Part shown: piece by piece, positions 1 through 12,784 of the stretch
Layout: the number at the start of each line of letters is the position of its first letter
Numbering within the stretch: the stretch's first letter is position 1
Assembly (NCBI GenBank): GCA_933228675.1
Contig: OW121740.1
Span: 156,477,828-156,541,827, forward strand
Reading direction: 5' to 3'
DNA length: 64,000 nucleotides
From: Stomorhina lunata
Lineage: Eukaryota; Arthropoda; Insecta; Diptera; Rhiniidae
Position numbers and translations under genes: made by a program
The notes under the pieces: generated by a model
What the model was told of the DNA's origin: nothing
Database searches by the model: none
What the model saw: the letters and a program-made list of their open reading frames with translations, nothing else

Positions 1-412
1 TTATACGGAAAATTTTTCTATAAAAATTTTATACCGAAAATTTTTCTATAAAAATTTTATACCGAAAATTTTTCTATAAAAATTTTATGCCGAAAATTTT
101 TCTATAAAAATTTTATAACAAAAATTTGGTAACGAAAATTTTTCTATGAAAATTTTATAACAAAAATTTTGCTATAAAAATTTTATAACAAAAATTTTTC
201 TATAATAATTTTATGTCAAAAACTTTATAACAAAAATTTTATAACGACAATTTGTCCATAAAAAATTTATAAAGAAAATTTTTTTATAAAAATTTTATAA
301 CAAAAATTTTTCTATAAAAATTTTATAACAAAAAATTTTCTATAAAAATTTTTCTATAAAAAATTTAAAACGAAAATTTTTGTATAAAAATTTTATAACG
401 AAAATTTATTAT
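1..412. repeat. 28-bp AT satellite (AATTTTTCTATAAAAATT type)
   Basis: Tandem units of about 28 bp, each AAAATTTTTCTATAAAAATT followed by TTATACCG or TTATAACA. The first copies are nearly identical and later ones diverge. The array is cut by the window start, so its true length is unknown. The TTTTTCTATAAAAA core recurs in other arrays of this window. Confidence 0.9.
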
Positions 413-424
413 TAGCCTGACTTC

Positions 425-660
425 ATTACATAAAAATTATTCGAAAAGTTATCGTTAACTTGACTTTTCTATAGAAAAATTATCGTTAACTTGACTTTTG
501 TATAGAAAAGTTATTGTTAACTTGACTTTTTTATAGAAAAGTTATAGTTAACTTTACTTTTCTATCGAAAAATTATTGGTTACTTGATTTTGTATAGAAA
601 ATTGATCATTAACTTAATTTTTCTTTACAAAATTAGTCGTTAACTTGATTTTTCTGTTGA
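425..660. repeat. 31-bp satellite with GTTAAC and CTATAG dyads
   Basis: About seven units of roughly 31 bp built from TTTTCTATAGAAAAGTTA and TCGTTAACTTGAC. The first half, TTTTCTATAGAAAAGTT, is the same as in the large 31-bp satellite at 19.3-22.3 kb. The second half differs: GTTAAC here, GGCGATCGCC there. It looks like an older sister family. Confidence 0.8.
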
Positions 661-2796
661 AGAAATTCAAATTTTATCACTTTAATTAAACAATTAATCA
701 TGTCACATGATTTGATTTTTTTGTTAGCTTTTTAATAACTGTTAAAAATTTCTCCATTTATCTAAAATCTCTTAAAATATTTTATTACTCAATAAAAAAT
801 TAGAAATATAATTATTAACAATAATTAACGAGTTTTAATTACATCAAAATTTATGACGGATTTAGAGGCATAAACCTCAAAAATTGGATATAAAATTTGA
901 TAATAAAAAATGATCTAAAAATTATGGCTAAGACATTTTGACCGGTTTTAGTCAAAAAATTAAAACTGTGTTATTATACATTAAAGCCAAAAAAAAAAGA
1001 AAATAACCATAATTTTATTTAGATACGGGTTTTTTTTCTATTAAAACCAAAAATTTAGAAGAAAAAAATTAAAACCTGAAATTATGAAATTTTTAGTTTT
1101 TAATGATCCAAAATAAAAAAGTGTTGAAAGAAAGTGTTCTTTAAAACTGAAAGTGCTTTAGATGAGCTATTAATTTCTGAACTTGTTTTTAAAAATTTCA
1201 CTTTTTTTACTTCAAAGTCTTCTTATTTGAAAGAAATGAAGAGTTGAAAATTTTTCTAGTTTTTGAAACTCAATTACTTGCCTTCATTTCTTCGCATGTG
1301 AAGAAAAATTCCATCAATTGAGAACAAAGTATGACTGAACCCCGCAGGGTTCTAAAATTTTGAAATAAGTTTTAACTTTTATGTTATAATAAATCAATTT
1401 CTAGTTCAATCTCTTTTTGAGGTAATGGAAAAGTTGTTGAAACAGAGAAAATTTGATTTATGATGTCTTAAATTATTGAAGTCATAAAAAAGGAAATATG
1501 AAATTTTTCATGTATATTTTGTTGAAAAACCCAGTGATCGCTCGTATTTTCTAAGTAAGAGTAATTGCTTATATCCTTTAGTCTTAAGCAATTAATACCT
1601 TAAATTAGCTTAAAAATTTTTCAATTCTCTCAAACCAAAACAGGATTAAACACACTTTTCAAAAAATGCCAAAAGGAAATTGCCTTAACCCCCCTCTTCA
1701 CCCATTTAGTATGATAAAAATTACTGAAAAAATCTGATGTAATAAATTAAATTATGTATGAAAAACTCATACTTAAATTTTACAAAATTGTTATTTAAGC
1801 AAATATTCTTGCCTAAAAGAAAATATTTTGGGGGCCCCCAAATTGAGACAATATTTTGACATGACATCAAAAAAACTTACCAACCCCTCATTCATGTAAA
1901 TCAAAATATGATGTTTCTTAACATAAATATTTTTTTTTTTTTTGGTGAAATCTTATCTAGAAACCTGGTAACAAGTGTTACCTGGTTTTTTAAGGTTATC
2001 TAAAAAAATCTAAAATTTGTATAAGAAAACATATGTATAATTTTTAAGAAACCATTTTTAATATTGACAAGGATTCTTTAAGACATTTTTGACACACAAT
2101 CTGCTTTTTATTTGTTTTTCATATTTTTTCCATGAATTTTTTACACTTTTTCTTCTGGGAAATTTTTCTTTTTATTAATCTTGTTCCTTTTTCTTGCAAA
2201 AGTAAAAATATTCAATTTCTTTTAAGGTCTACACACTTATATAATTAATTTTAAAAACGTGTCTAAAACATAAACTTGAACTTTGAAGAAGGGGAAATAT
2301 TAAGGTCTTGGGGCCTTATATAAAGCCTGAAAAAAAAATTCTATAATTATTGATAACTTTACTTTACACTACAAAAATCTTTCGATCTTTTCTTTTTTAA
2401 AGAAAACTTTTTAATTTAAAATGCATTCCGATTCTTTGGTCTAGCTTGAGCAAGGTTAGCCAAATGGCGACGTTTTTAAACGAGAGTGCTCAATCTGAAA
2501 ATGAGAGTGAGCACTGAGATTGTAGTTGCTGCATGTTTTGTTGTTGAAGTACCCATTTTTTTATGACGAGTAAAAAAAGTTTTCTTGTTTATAGTAAATA
2601 ATTGTTATTCCCCTGCCAGCGCAAATAATGGCCAACCTTGATCTTGAGACTGAAAGATCTTTTACATATTCCAAAATAATTTTAAAATTTCTTAAAATAT
2701 TTTATGTTTTATCAATTTCTTAAAGGCTTCATGGATCATTTTAAGATTTGACAAACTAATCCATGTTTTACAAAAGTTTTACAAAACCATTTCAAT
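661..2796. other. non-repetitive AT-rich stretch, no gene seen
   Basis: No open frame of note, no RNA gene and no clear tandem repeat. The less AT-rich patch at about 2430-2650 holds a loose inverted pair, AAGGTTAGCCAAA near 2453 and its counterpart TTTGGCCAACCTT-like sequence near 2630. I see no coding potential in it. Confidence 0.5.
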
Positions 2797-5560
2797 AAAA
2801 AAGTTTGAGGGTTCGATGGACCATAATCAATTAACTAGAAACTTTATCATCATTTGATGCATCTTTAAGGTGGATGGTTTACTTCGTGCCCTTAGTCAGA
2901 ATCACTGGAAATCCTAATATACAGTTTCTTAATTTTTTGGTTCTATGAAACATTTTTAAGGTTCGATGGAACATTTTAAAGGTTTGATGTAACATATTAA
3001 GGTTTGATGGAACATATTAGAGGTTCGATTTAGCTTTTTAAATTCTGTTCGTTTAGAAGGACCATTATTGAGGTTTGGTGGATCATTTTAGTTAGCTTTG
3101 GAAAGATCATCTAAATATCTCAAATAAAGTTTCTTCATTTGTTGGAACCACTTTAAGGTTGCCATGGATTTGATTAGACATTTTCTGTTTTTATTTTAGA
3201 AAAAACATTTTAATATTTAAAAGGTACGTTTTCAAAGTTCGATGGAACATTTTAAAGGTTTGATAAAACATTATTAAGGTTCGATGGAACATTTAAAAGG
3301 TTTGATAAAACATAATTAAGGTTCGATGGAACATATTAAAGGTTCGATTTAGCTTTTTAAATTCTGTTCGTTTAGAAGGACCATTATTGAGGTTTGGTGG
3401 ATCATTTTAGTTAGCTTTGGAAAGATCATCTAAATATCTTAAATAAAGTTTCTTCATTTCTTGGAACCACTTTAAGGTTCCATGGATTTAATTAGACATT
3501 TTCTCTTTTTATTTTAGATAAACATTTTTATATTACAAAGGAACGTTTTCAAGGTTCGATGGAACATTTTGAAGGTTCGATGAAACATTTTTAAGGTTCG
3601 ATGGAACATTTTAAAGGTTCGACGAAACATATTTAAGGTTTGATGGAACATATTAGAGGTTCGTTTAAGCATTTTCAATTCTGTTCGTTTAGAAGGACCA
3701 TTATTGATGTTTGGTGGATCATTTTAGATAGCTTTGGAAAGATCATTTGAATATCTCAAATAAAGCTTCTTAATTTCTTCACTTTAAGGTTTCATGGACT
3801 TGATAAGACATTTTCTCTTCTTATTTTAGATAAAAAATTTTATATTACAAAGGAACGTTTTCAAGGTTTGATGGAACATTTTGAAGGTTCGATGAAACAT
3901 TTTTAAGGTTCGATGGAACATTTTAAAGGTTCGATGAAACATATTTAAGGTTCGATGGAACATATAAGAGTTTCGATATAGCATTTTAAATCTTTTTCCT
4001 TTAGAAAGACCATAATTGAGGTTTGGTGGATCATTTTAGGTTTGATCACAACATTTAAAGCTTAAAAAAAGTTGTAAAAAAGCATTTTAGCTAAACATTT
4101 TTATGGTTTAAATAAATATTCTTAAGGTTCGAACATTTTTAGAGATCGATGGACCTTTAAGAGCTAAGGTTCGATGAAACATTTAAAGGTTAGAAGAAAC
4201 ATTTTAGACATTTGGTTGACTTTTTATCGTTTTGGAAAGACAGTTCATTATTGAGGTTTATTGGAACAGTTTAAATACTAACAAAACATTTCCGGTTTGA
4301 TTACAACATTTAAATTTCAATAAAAGGCTTTAAAAAAGTTCTATAATATAATTTCAGCTTAACATTTTGATGTTTAAATGAAACATTTTTAAGGTTCGAT
4401 GAAACATTTTTAGGGTTCGATGGAACATTTTAAGGGTTCATTGAAACATTTTTAAGGTTCAAAGAAACATTTTAGAAGTTTGATGGACCTTTTTGTCGTT
4501 TTGATGGACCATTATTGAGGTTTTAATGGATCATTTTAAGTTTTAACAAAACATTTCCTGGTTGATCTCAACATTTAAAGTAAAATATAAATACCGCTTC
4601 AAAAAAGTTGTAAAAAAGCATTTCAGCCAAACATTTTTATGTTTTAAAGGAAAATTTGTAATGTTCGAACATTTTTAAAGATCGATGGACATTTAAGAGT
4701 TAATGTTCGATGGAACATTTTTAAGATTCGATGAAACATGTTTGAAGATTGATGGACCTTTTATTGTTTAGAAGGACTATTATTGAGGTTTGATGGATCA
4801 TTTAAGATTTGGCAAAACATTTTCTCCAAAAAAGTTGTAATTCAATGAAACATTTTTAAGGTTCGAATATTTTCAAAGACCGATGGACCTTTAATCCTTT
4901 AGGTAGACCACCTTTTTTAAATGAGAAACTACTTTAAGGTTTGATGAGACATTTTAAGATTTAGAAATCATTAGATCAAAAATGTTCAAGGTTCGATGCA
5001 ACATAAAAGGTTCGATGCAACACAAAAATTTCCATGAAACATAAAAGGTTCGATGAAACGTAAAAGGTTCGATGGACCATTAGATGTTTGATGGACCTTA
5101 AATCATTTAGGTGCAACATTATTGGATTTTTAGTACAAAATCTAAAAGTTCATTGGACTATATCAAAGTTTGTCGAGAACCATTTGAAAAATGTACCTCA
5201 GACCGTTTTAGGTATAAAAGGTTTATCGTAACTTTTTAGAAATTAGTACACCATTTTGAAGTCCGTTGGATCAATCTAAAGATCGTTGGATTATTTTAAG
5301 TTTAAGAGATTCTTGTGGCGTTTTAAGGTCTATTCAAACCTTATTTGGAGTATGTTAGGACTCGTTAGCTTGTTTTTATATCCCTCGAAATATTTTATAA
5401 TAAGGTTCTGTTTAGGTTTATTTGATCAGTTTAAGATTTCATTTTAAGGTTCGCTGATCCATTTTAAGGTTTGATAGAACATTTTTATATTAACTTGAAC
5501 GTTTTTAAGTTTGATAACTCATTTTAAAGGTTTTTATACTGTTAGCTGTTCGCATTTTAA
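2797..5560 (+). repeat. TTCGATGG satellite block 1, + orientation
   Basis: Repeated AAGGTTCGATGGAACATTTT (about 20-22 bp), diverged and with variants such as GGTTTGATGAAACATT. A longer order is visible: the segment starting AATTCTGTTCGTTTAGAAGG recurs at about 3041, 3360, 3677 and 3989, giving a higher-order unit of about 317 bp in four copies. Degeneration increases towards 5.5 kb. Confidence 0.85.
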
Positions 5561-7080
5561 ATTCCGTTGGTTCCTTTTTTATATTTTTTGCATTATTTTC
5601 AAAAGTTATTTCAAAGTTCATTAAACTTTCATAAAATAAAGATTTAAAACCAAATAACTTGCTTTATGTATTAACACATGCCAAAAATCCCATAAATTTC
5701 TACAAAATAACATTTTTCTTTTCTTAAAAAAATTTCCCACAAAATTCCTTAATACTGTCAATTTTGTAGGACCACATTAAAATACCTTAAACTCTTAAGA
5801 ACTTTTTTACAATAACTGACAGTTAAGTTTATTTATTACAAATATTTTGCTAGTCCATACAAAAAAAAAATTACCAAAGTAATGGATAATGGATTAAACT
5901 GAATAGAGCAATAACAAATATTTACCAACAAGTTCAAGATAAATCTGCCTGGTAATGCAACAAACATGCTTTCTTGTCCATATCCTTAAGAATTTCTAAT
6001 AAATTCTTAAAAACAGAAAAAAATTATAAATGCATGTAAATGCCAAGCAATAAAATATAAAGCAATTTCCCTCTAAACTTGGCAATTTGCAAGGTGTTGA
6101 AAAGAAAATTTCTTCTATTTCTGGTTGAGAATGAAAATGATGATGATGATGATGATGAAGGCAAACATCCTACAGATAGATAAATTATTGAAAATTGAAA
6201 AATGTTACTTGTTACATGTTACCAGCAAAAGTAATGTAATGCAAGAAATCATCATCACATGTAATATTCAATGATTTCCATTTCTGTCTGTAAAACTGCC
6301 AAGGAGGAGCTAAAGCTGTGAAAAATCCTAAACATTTATTTAGTTTTGGAAAACAAATGTTGTACTACTAGACCTTTTTATACAACTTTTTTCGTTTTGC
6401 ATTATAGTTTGAATATTTTATATATGAAATCATGCTTAAACATGTTTTTACATGGTTGTTTTCTTTTTTGCTGTTTTTGTATTAAAATATTTCTATTGCT
6501 TGAATGTTTGTTTATATAGAGAGTTTATGGCCCTAAAGGCCATGTATAGCCTATTCCCTAGAGTAAGTAGTCTTATGGTTGATTTTCTTTTTTATTTAGA
6601 AGATTTACTGTTTTTTTTTCACAAAAAACAAATTTTTATAGATCACCATATATAACATTTTATACACAGATATATGGTCTATGTAGTTACTATTTTATAA
6701 CTACATACTTGTAAGTATATACATATAAACTTCAACTACTTTTATAGAATTTTCAGAATTTTCAGTAAGTACTTGAAGTAAAAATCAGAGCCTTCAAGTA
6801 GTCATATCATCAAAATATGTTTAATATAAATTTAGTGGAACTTTAAATCATATCATACCATTTAACCCCTTAAGTGGAAATGACAAGAGTCTCCTTCGGC
6901 AAATCATGACTTTTTTAGAAAATTTTTCAAGAAACCAAAATAGGACAAAATGATTATCAAATAACCTATAAAATGATCCAACATACAACAAACTTCAAGT
7001 GTTCCATCAAACTATGAAAAGTTTCGGCTAAAATGATACTACAAAACTTATGTAAAGTACAAAAAATTCTAATAACGGTC
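5561..7080. other. spacer between opposed satellite blocks, no gene seen
   Basis: AT-rich sequence without convincing coding potential. It holds a short ATG/TGA trinucleotide run at 6137-6157. It separates block 1 (+ orientation) from block 2 (- orientation) of the TTCGATGG family, so it is the spacer of a very large, diverged inverted repeat. Confidence 0.5.
6137..6157. repeat. (ATG)n microsatellite
   Basis: Seven perfect trinucleotide repeats. Confidence 0.9.
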
Positions 7081-9062
7081 CAACTAATCAATTAAGATCC
7101 ATCGAACCTTTTATGTTCCATCGAACCTTTTATGTTCCATCTAACCTTTTATGTTCCATCTAACCTTTTATGTTCCATCGAACCTTGAATATTTTCAGCT
7201 GAAATGATGCTGAAAAACTTGAGTGAATCATAAAAAAACGTATAATGTTTTAATTTACCAATAAAGAGCAATCGAACCTTTTATGGTCCATCGAATCTTT
7301 AATGTTCTATCGAACATTGTAAATAATACTACAAAACTTAGGTGAAGCATTTAAAAATCGAATAATGGTCCACCTAGGCAATAAAGTTCCATCGAACCAT
7401 TAGTGGTTCATCGAACCTTTAATGCTCCATCGAACCTTAAAAGTTTTCAGGTGAAATTATACTTTAAAACTTTGTAGAAGCGTTAACAAATCTAATAATG
7501 GTGCACCAATAAAGTTCAATCGAACCATTAGTGGCCCATCGAACCTTTAATGTTCCATCGAACATTGTAAATGATACTACAAAACTTAGGTGAAGCATTA
7601 AAAAATCTAATAAAGCTCCACCTAGCCAATAAAGTTCCATCGAACCATTAGTGGTCCATCGAACCTTTAATGTTCCATCGAACCTTAAAAATTTTTAGCT
7701 TACATGATACTTTATAATGGTGCACCAACAAAGTTCAATCGAATCATTAGTGGCCCATCGAACCTTAAATGTTCTATCGAACATTGAAAATTTTTAGCAA
7801 GAATGATACTATAAAACTCATGTAAAGCATAAAAAAAATCGAATAATAGTCCACTTGACCAATAAAGACCTATCGAACCATTTATAATTTATCAAACCTT
7901 TTTTGTTCGATCGAACCTTGAAAATGAAATGATACTATAAAGCTTATGTAAAGCATAAAAAATAATAATATCGATTAACCTTACCAATAAAGTTACATCA
8001 AACCATTTGTGGTTGATCGAACCTTTAATGTTCTATCGAACCTAGAAATTTTTTTTATAAAGCTAATGTGAAGCATAACAAATATGTTAATGGTCCCCTA
8101 AACTAATTGAATTCCATCAAACAGTTTGAGGTTGATCGAACCTTAAATGTTTAATCGAAACTTTTATGTTCAATCGAACCTTGGAAACTTTTAGCAGAAA
8201 TGATATTGTAAAGCTTATGTGAATTATAAAAAATTCTAATAATTGTGGTTGATCGAACCTTTAATGTTTTATCGGACCTTGGAAATTTTTAGCAGAAATG
8301 ATACTATAAAACTTATGTGAAGCATAAAAACTCTAATAATGATTAACCTTATCAATATATTTCCATCGAACCAAAAATGTTCAATCGAACCTTGAAAATA
8401 TTCAGCTGAAATGATACTAAAAAAATTATGTAAATCATTAAAATATCTAATAATGGTCCACCTAACCAAAAAATATCTATAGAAACATTAATGGTCCATC
8501 GAACCAAAAATGTTCTATCGAACCTTAAAAATTTTTAGCTGAAATGATACTAGAAAACTTATGTTAAGCATAAATTATCTAATATTGGTTAACCTTACCA
8601 TTAAATATCAGTCGAATCGTCAGTTGTCCATCGAACCAATAATGTTCGATCATACCTTGAAAATTTTTAGGTAAAATAATACTATAAAACTTATGTGAAA
8701 CATAAAATATGTAATAATAGTCCATTTAAATAAATAAATTTCCATCGAACAATTAGTGGTCCATCGAACCTTTAATTTTCGATCGAACCTTTAATGTTCT
8801 ATCGAACCTTGAAATTTTTCCGCTGAAATGTATTTAAAAACTTATGTGAAGCATAAAAAATGGTCCCCCCAAACCAATAAATTTCCAATGAACCACTAGT
8901 TGTCCATCGAACCTTAATGTTCCATCGAACCTTGATTTTTTTTTTTTTTTAGCTGAAACGATACTAAAAAATAATAATAGTCCATCTAAACCAATAAATT
9001 TCCATCGAAAAATAAATGGTCCATCGACCACTTATGTTCCATCAAACATTAAAGAATTTTAG
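7081..9062 (-). repeat. TTCGATGG satellite block 2, reverse orientation
   Basis: Here the motif reads CCATCGAACCTTTTATGTTC, the reverse complement of block 1. Groups of two to four such motifs alternate with a segment of the form AATGATACTATAAAACTTAT then GTGAAGCATAAAAAATC and AATAATGGTCCACCTAACCA, giving a composite unit of about 115-170 bp repeated some 15 times with moderate divergence. Confidence 0.85.
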
Positions 9063-9429
9063 CTTAAATTTCAAGATTTCACTCTTTTAAATCTCTTTAA
9101 CTCTTAACAACTGCTGTAGCAAATTTATACATATGCATGTGTGTTCATGAGCTCTTGTGTTCTTTGTCAGCTCTCTAACTGTTTTTTTTTTTTTTGGATT
9201 GGACCCTCTCTGGCTGAGCTCTCAGATTGAGACAACTTAGTAGAGGAGGCAAGTAGTTCTTTTGGTCTCATCTTTATGGTTAGAATTCCTTTATAGTACA
9301 TACTTTATTTAAGATTTACTACATTATGGTACTTGTTACTTTTGCAAACTAACTAAAGTGTCTCTTTTACAATTGAAAAAAATATATAGTTAGAGGCTGT
9401 AACCAGGCAAATGTTGGAATTTCATGAAA
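9063..9429. other. short unique stretch between blocks
   Basis: Unique AT-rich sequence with a poly-T run near 9181-9195. Nothing gene-like is visible. Confidence 0.4.
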
Positions 9430-10520
9430 GCCCAAAGGAATCAACAAATTTTGAATCATTTTAAGGCTCATTTAAATTAAAGAAGTGGTATTATGAATTT
9501 TTAGACTCTTTCAAACATTTTAATGTTTATGAAATCATTTAAGGCTTTGGGTTCGAAGGACCATTATATGGTTGGATGGCAGATTTGTAGACTCATTTGA
9601 ACCTTTCAAAGTTTGATGGAACATTTTAGGGCTTTACGGTTACAAACCTTTGGATAACCATTGTAAGGTTCTATGAAATATTTCAAGGTTTGATGTATAA
9701 TTAATTGTTTTGTTCAAACATCTTTAGGTTTGGTAGATATATTTTTTATATTTTGAACCTATTTTATTATAGTGCAACTTTTGTTATCTTACTTGAGCCT
9801 ATAAATGCTTTAATGCTTTTAGACCCATATTTATAAGATATTTATAAGAGTTCGATCTAACCTTGCACAAGGTTCGATCGAACATCTCACTTCATTTTGA
9901 TGAATAATCATAGTTTTCTTTCGAACATTTTAAAGTTCAATAATTCTATTTTAAATTCTATGGATACATTTGAAGACTCATTTGAACCTTTCAAAGTTTG
10001 ATGTTTTATTTTAAGGCTTTACAATACATATAGGGCATTATCGTAAGGTTTGATAAAACAATTTAAGGTTTGATAATCATATGCTTTGCTATAACATTTT
10101 TTGATTAGATGAAACACTTTTGAATTCTTTTGATACCATTTTAGTTTTCGTTGGACCATTTTAAGTTTTGATAAAACAGGGCTTAATGCTACATGGATAA
10201 TTATAGGTTTCTTTCGAACATGTTTAGGTTTGATGAAACACTTTTAAGTTCTATGAACTCATTTAAACTATTTTTTACGGTTATATAGAACAATTTAAGG
10301 TATGATAGATAATCTTAAGCTTTGTTGGAACATTTTTGGGTTGTTGTCTTTCTACTCCTAAAACGTTTAGAGGTTTGAAATGAATGTAAGGTTTGATGGA
10401 ACTTTTTAAGATTTGATGGATAACTATGAGTTTCGTTCGAACATTACTAGTTTCGATAGATTACTTCGACATTCTTTGGTCCCAATTTAAGGTTCGATGA
10501 AAATTTTAATATCACACATA
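9430..10520 (+). repeat. TTCGATGG satellite block 3, degenerate, + orientation
   Basis: Scattered, strongly diverged copies of AAGGTTTGATGGAACATTTT, GGTTCGATCGAACAT and relatives, again in the block 1 orientation. Spacing is irregular, which suggests an old array. Confidence 0.65.
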
Positions 10521-11690
10521 AGATTTGCGGTACTTTCTGAAAGGTCAGTGGAGTTTTCTGAATAAATCTAAAGTCTGTTGATTCTTTTTGGGAACGTTTA
10601 AAGTTTATTTAAATAATTTTTGAAGGAGTAATTTAAGTTTTAAACTATAAATAATTCCATAATAAATCTCCTTCGACTAACATTTAAGGTTTGATGTCTC
10701 TTTTTTGCATTTAATTTTACGATATATCTCTCTAACCAACTTTTTTTGAACTCGAAATATTTGAATTTATAATTTCAAACAATTTGCTGGGTTATTTTTT
10801 TCAAGCACTTGCTTGGAAATCGTGGTCATAGTCACAATTAGAAAAGTTCTTGTTTTTATTTGAATAAATATTTATGTGTATAGTATAAAAACTGTATAGA
10901 CGTGCAAACCAGGTCCGCCATATGTGCTCTATGTTGCGCTAGACATCCCTGCAGTACGAGTTATGTCAGAAAAAGGTGAAATTTAAGAATTTGACAAATG
11001 GCGAAACTATTCTTGTATATAAGTGTGTACCCTTTAGTCTTGATAAAGCACCAATTTGGGGTTCCATTTCTAAAACTGCAGGATTTCATGCAATTCTACT
11101 CAGCCTCTTTTTCCTAAACCCAACATTTTCCTTTATTTTTTCTTTATATAGTATTTTCCTTTTTTTGCATTAGAACTTAAGCAACAAAATGTTCTAGCTA
11201 AAGGCCAGTCGAAAGAACACATGTACCAAAAGAGGTTTTCTAATATACATATATAGAAATAAATGTTTGTATATTCCTCTAAAAAACAAGCCTTAAAATA
11301 TATGTTTATTTTTCCTTTTCCATTTAAATATGACAAAATAAATAAGAGAATCTAGTATCTACGATATTCTATAGCATATTCGACAAGAAAAAACCCTGAC
11401 TTTTATTTGAAATTCAATTTCGTGTTTTCCAAGTTGCGTTGAAATTACAACTTGAGGCTAGAGATGGAGAATTTTAAATTAAATTTAAATTGAACAATAA
11501 AATGTTAATATGTAAAGAAGTGGATGGAAAATTATTAATAACGAAAAAAAATGACCTTATGAGATAAATCGAATAAAATTTAAATAAGGAAATTTATAGG
11601 AAAAATCAGGTGTTGACAATAATTTCGATAGACGGACAGGCAGATAGACGGACAGATAGTCAGACCGAAAAACAAATAAACAGACATCAA
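10521..11690. other. unique stretch, no gene seen
   Basis: A more balanced patch at about 10899-11070 stands out from its surroundings, but it gives no convincing conserved protein in any frame and no tRNA fold. A run of GACGGACAG-type 4-mers (11632-11690) leads into the next satellite block. Confidence 0.4.
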
Positions 11691-11931
11691 ACCATTCATG
11701 TCCCATCGAAACATGAACATTTTCGCCTAAAATTATAATAAAAAACTTATGTGATAGTATACAGAAATCCAATAATGGTCCCCCCAGCCAATAAAGATCT
11801 ATCGAACCATTAATGGTCCATCGAACCATTTCATGGTCCTTCCAACCATGTGTCGAGAATAAGTTCGACAGACGGACAGACAGACAAGCATTCAGACGGA
11901 CGAGCAGGCAACAAACCATTTATGTTCCATC
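11691..11931 (-). repeat. TTCGATGG satellite block 4a with GACGGACA microsatellite
   Basis: CCATCGAACC-type repeats in reverse orientation followed by a segment starting CCATCGAACCATTTCATGGT and running through GACAGACGGACAGACAGACA to about 11931. The same segment reappears at 12786-12875, directly after the left inverted arm, so the arm sits between two direct copies of about 90-120 bp. Confidence 0.7.
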
Positions 11932-12784
11932 GTCCATTTTTTCTGTTGAAATAAGAGAAATTTTTTTGTCTGTTTATAAAAATCTAAAACCGACACTATT
12001 TTTTGTGCAAAGAATAAATAAGTCTAGAAATGAAAGTAATATCAGATTTAACTATTTCTCTTATAATAATTTGTATACAAATTTTAAAATTATACAAAAT
12101 TATGTCTGACATATTTGTCGGTTTTCAAAAATCTTAAGATAAGAAATTTATATAAAGAATTAAGTAGGGATTTTCCAAAAATGTGGAATTAGTCAGATTT
12201 AAACAGTGTTCATTTATGAGTTTTCATACAATTTTGTTTGTCGGACAATTTTTGTCATCATACAGAAATTTCTTCAAATAAATTTTAGATTGTTAAATTT
12301 GTAAAAATTAAAAATGTCTAAAAAGTTCAGAAAATTTCAGATTTAACACGTGTTCATTTATGAGTTTTCATACAAGTTTCATTGTCGGACTATTTTATCA
12401 TCAGACAAAAATTTCGTCATATAAAATTTTATATTGTTAAATTTCTAAAAATTAAAAAAGTTTAAAAAGTTCAGACAATCTCGACTGATAGTAAATTGTC
12501 ACGTAAGTTCGTTCTCTTAAAATAATTTCCAAACTAATTTTAACATTAAATTTTGTCAGACATATTTGTCGGTTTACAAAAATCTAAAGAAAACACAGTT
12601 CAGACAATTGCCCGACTATTAGTAAATTGTCTGTTAATGCCCGTTGTATGATAAAAAAGAAGTTTGGTTAATTTATCCAAATATCCGTTTGTATGAATGA
12701 CATCTATTTGTCTGTTTATAATGACATTAAAGAATGACATTTAATTGTCTGTTTATAAAAATATTATATTGAAAAAATTTAATT
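11932..12784 (+). repeat. left arm of a long inverted repeat (about 853 bp)
   Basis: Begins GTCCATTTTTTCTGTTGAAA and ends ATTGAAAAAATTTAATT. Its reverse complement is found at 13989-14844. Parts compared by eye agree at about 95-98 percent. The arm is rich in GTCTG, TTGTCGGAC and CCGACA words and holds an internal direct duplication of about 144 bp (GTTCATTTATGAGTTTTCAT at 12208 and 12352). There is no transposase frame. It fits a foldback-type or other long-TIR non-autonomous transposon, or simply a recent inverted duplication. Confidence 0.85.

Noticed and set aside
1..412. Terminal AT repeats as a possible telomere
   Set aside because: The unit is a 28-bp AT satellite cut by the window edge; there is no telomeric short repeat and similar arrays occur inside the window.
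2797..10520. GGTTCGATGG repeats resemble the Pol III B box GGTTCGANNCC
   Set aside because: The final CC is missing, no A box lies at the right distance and no cloverleaf can be drawn. The motif is simply the satellite monomer.
11557..12109. Open frames of 98-120 codons on both strands
   Set aside because: They run across satellite, GACGGACA microsatellite and the inverted arm. Frames are repeat-driven and have no protein motif.
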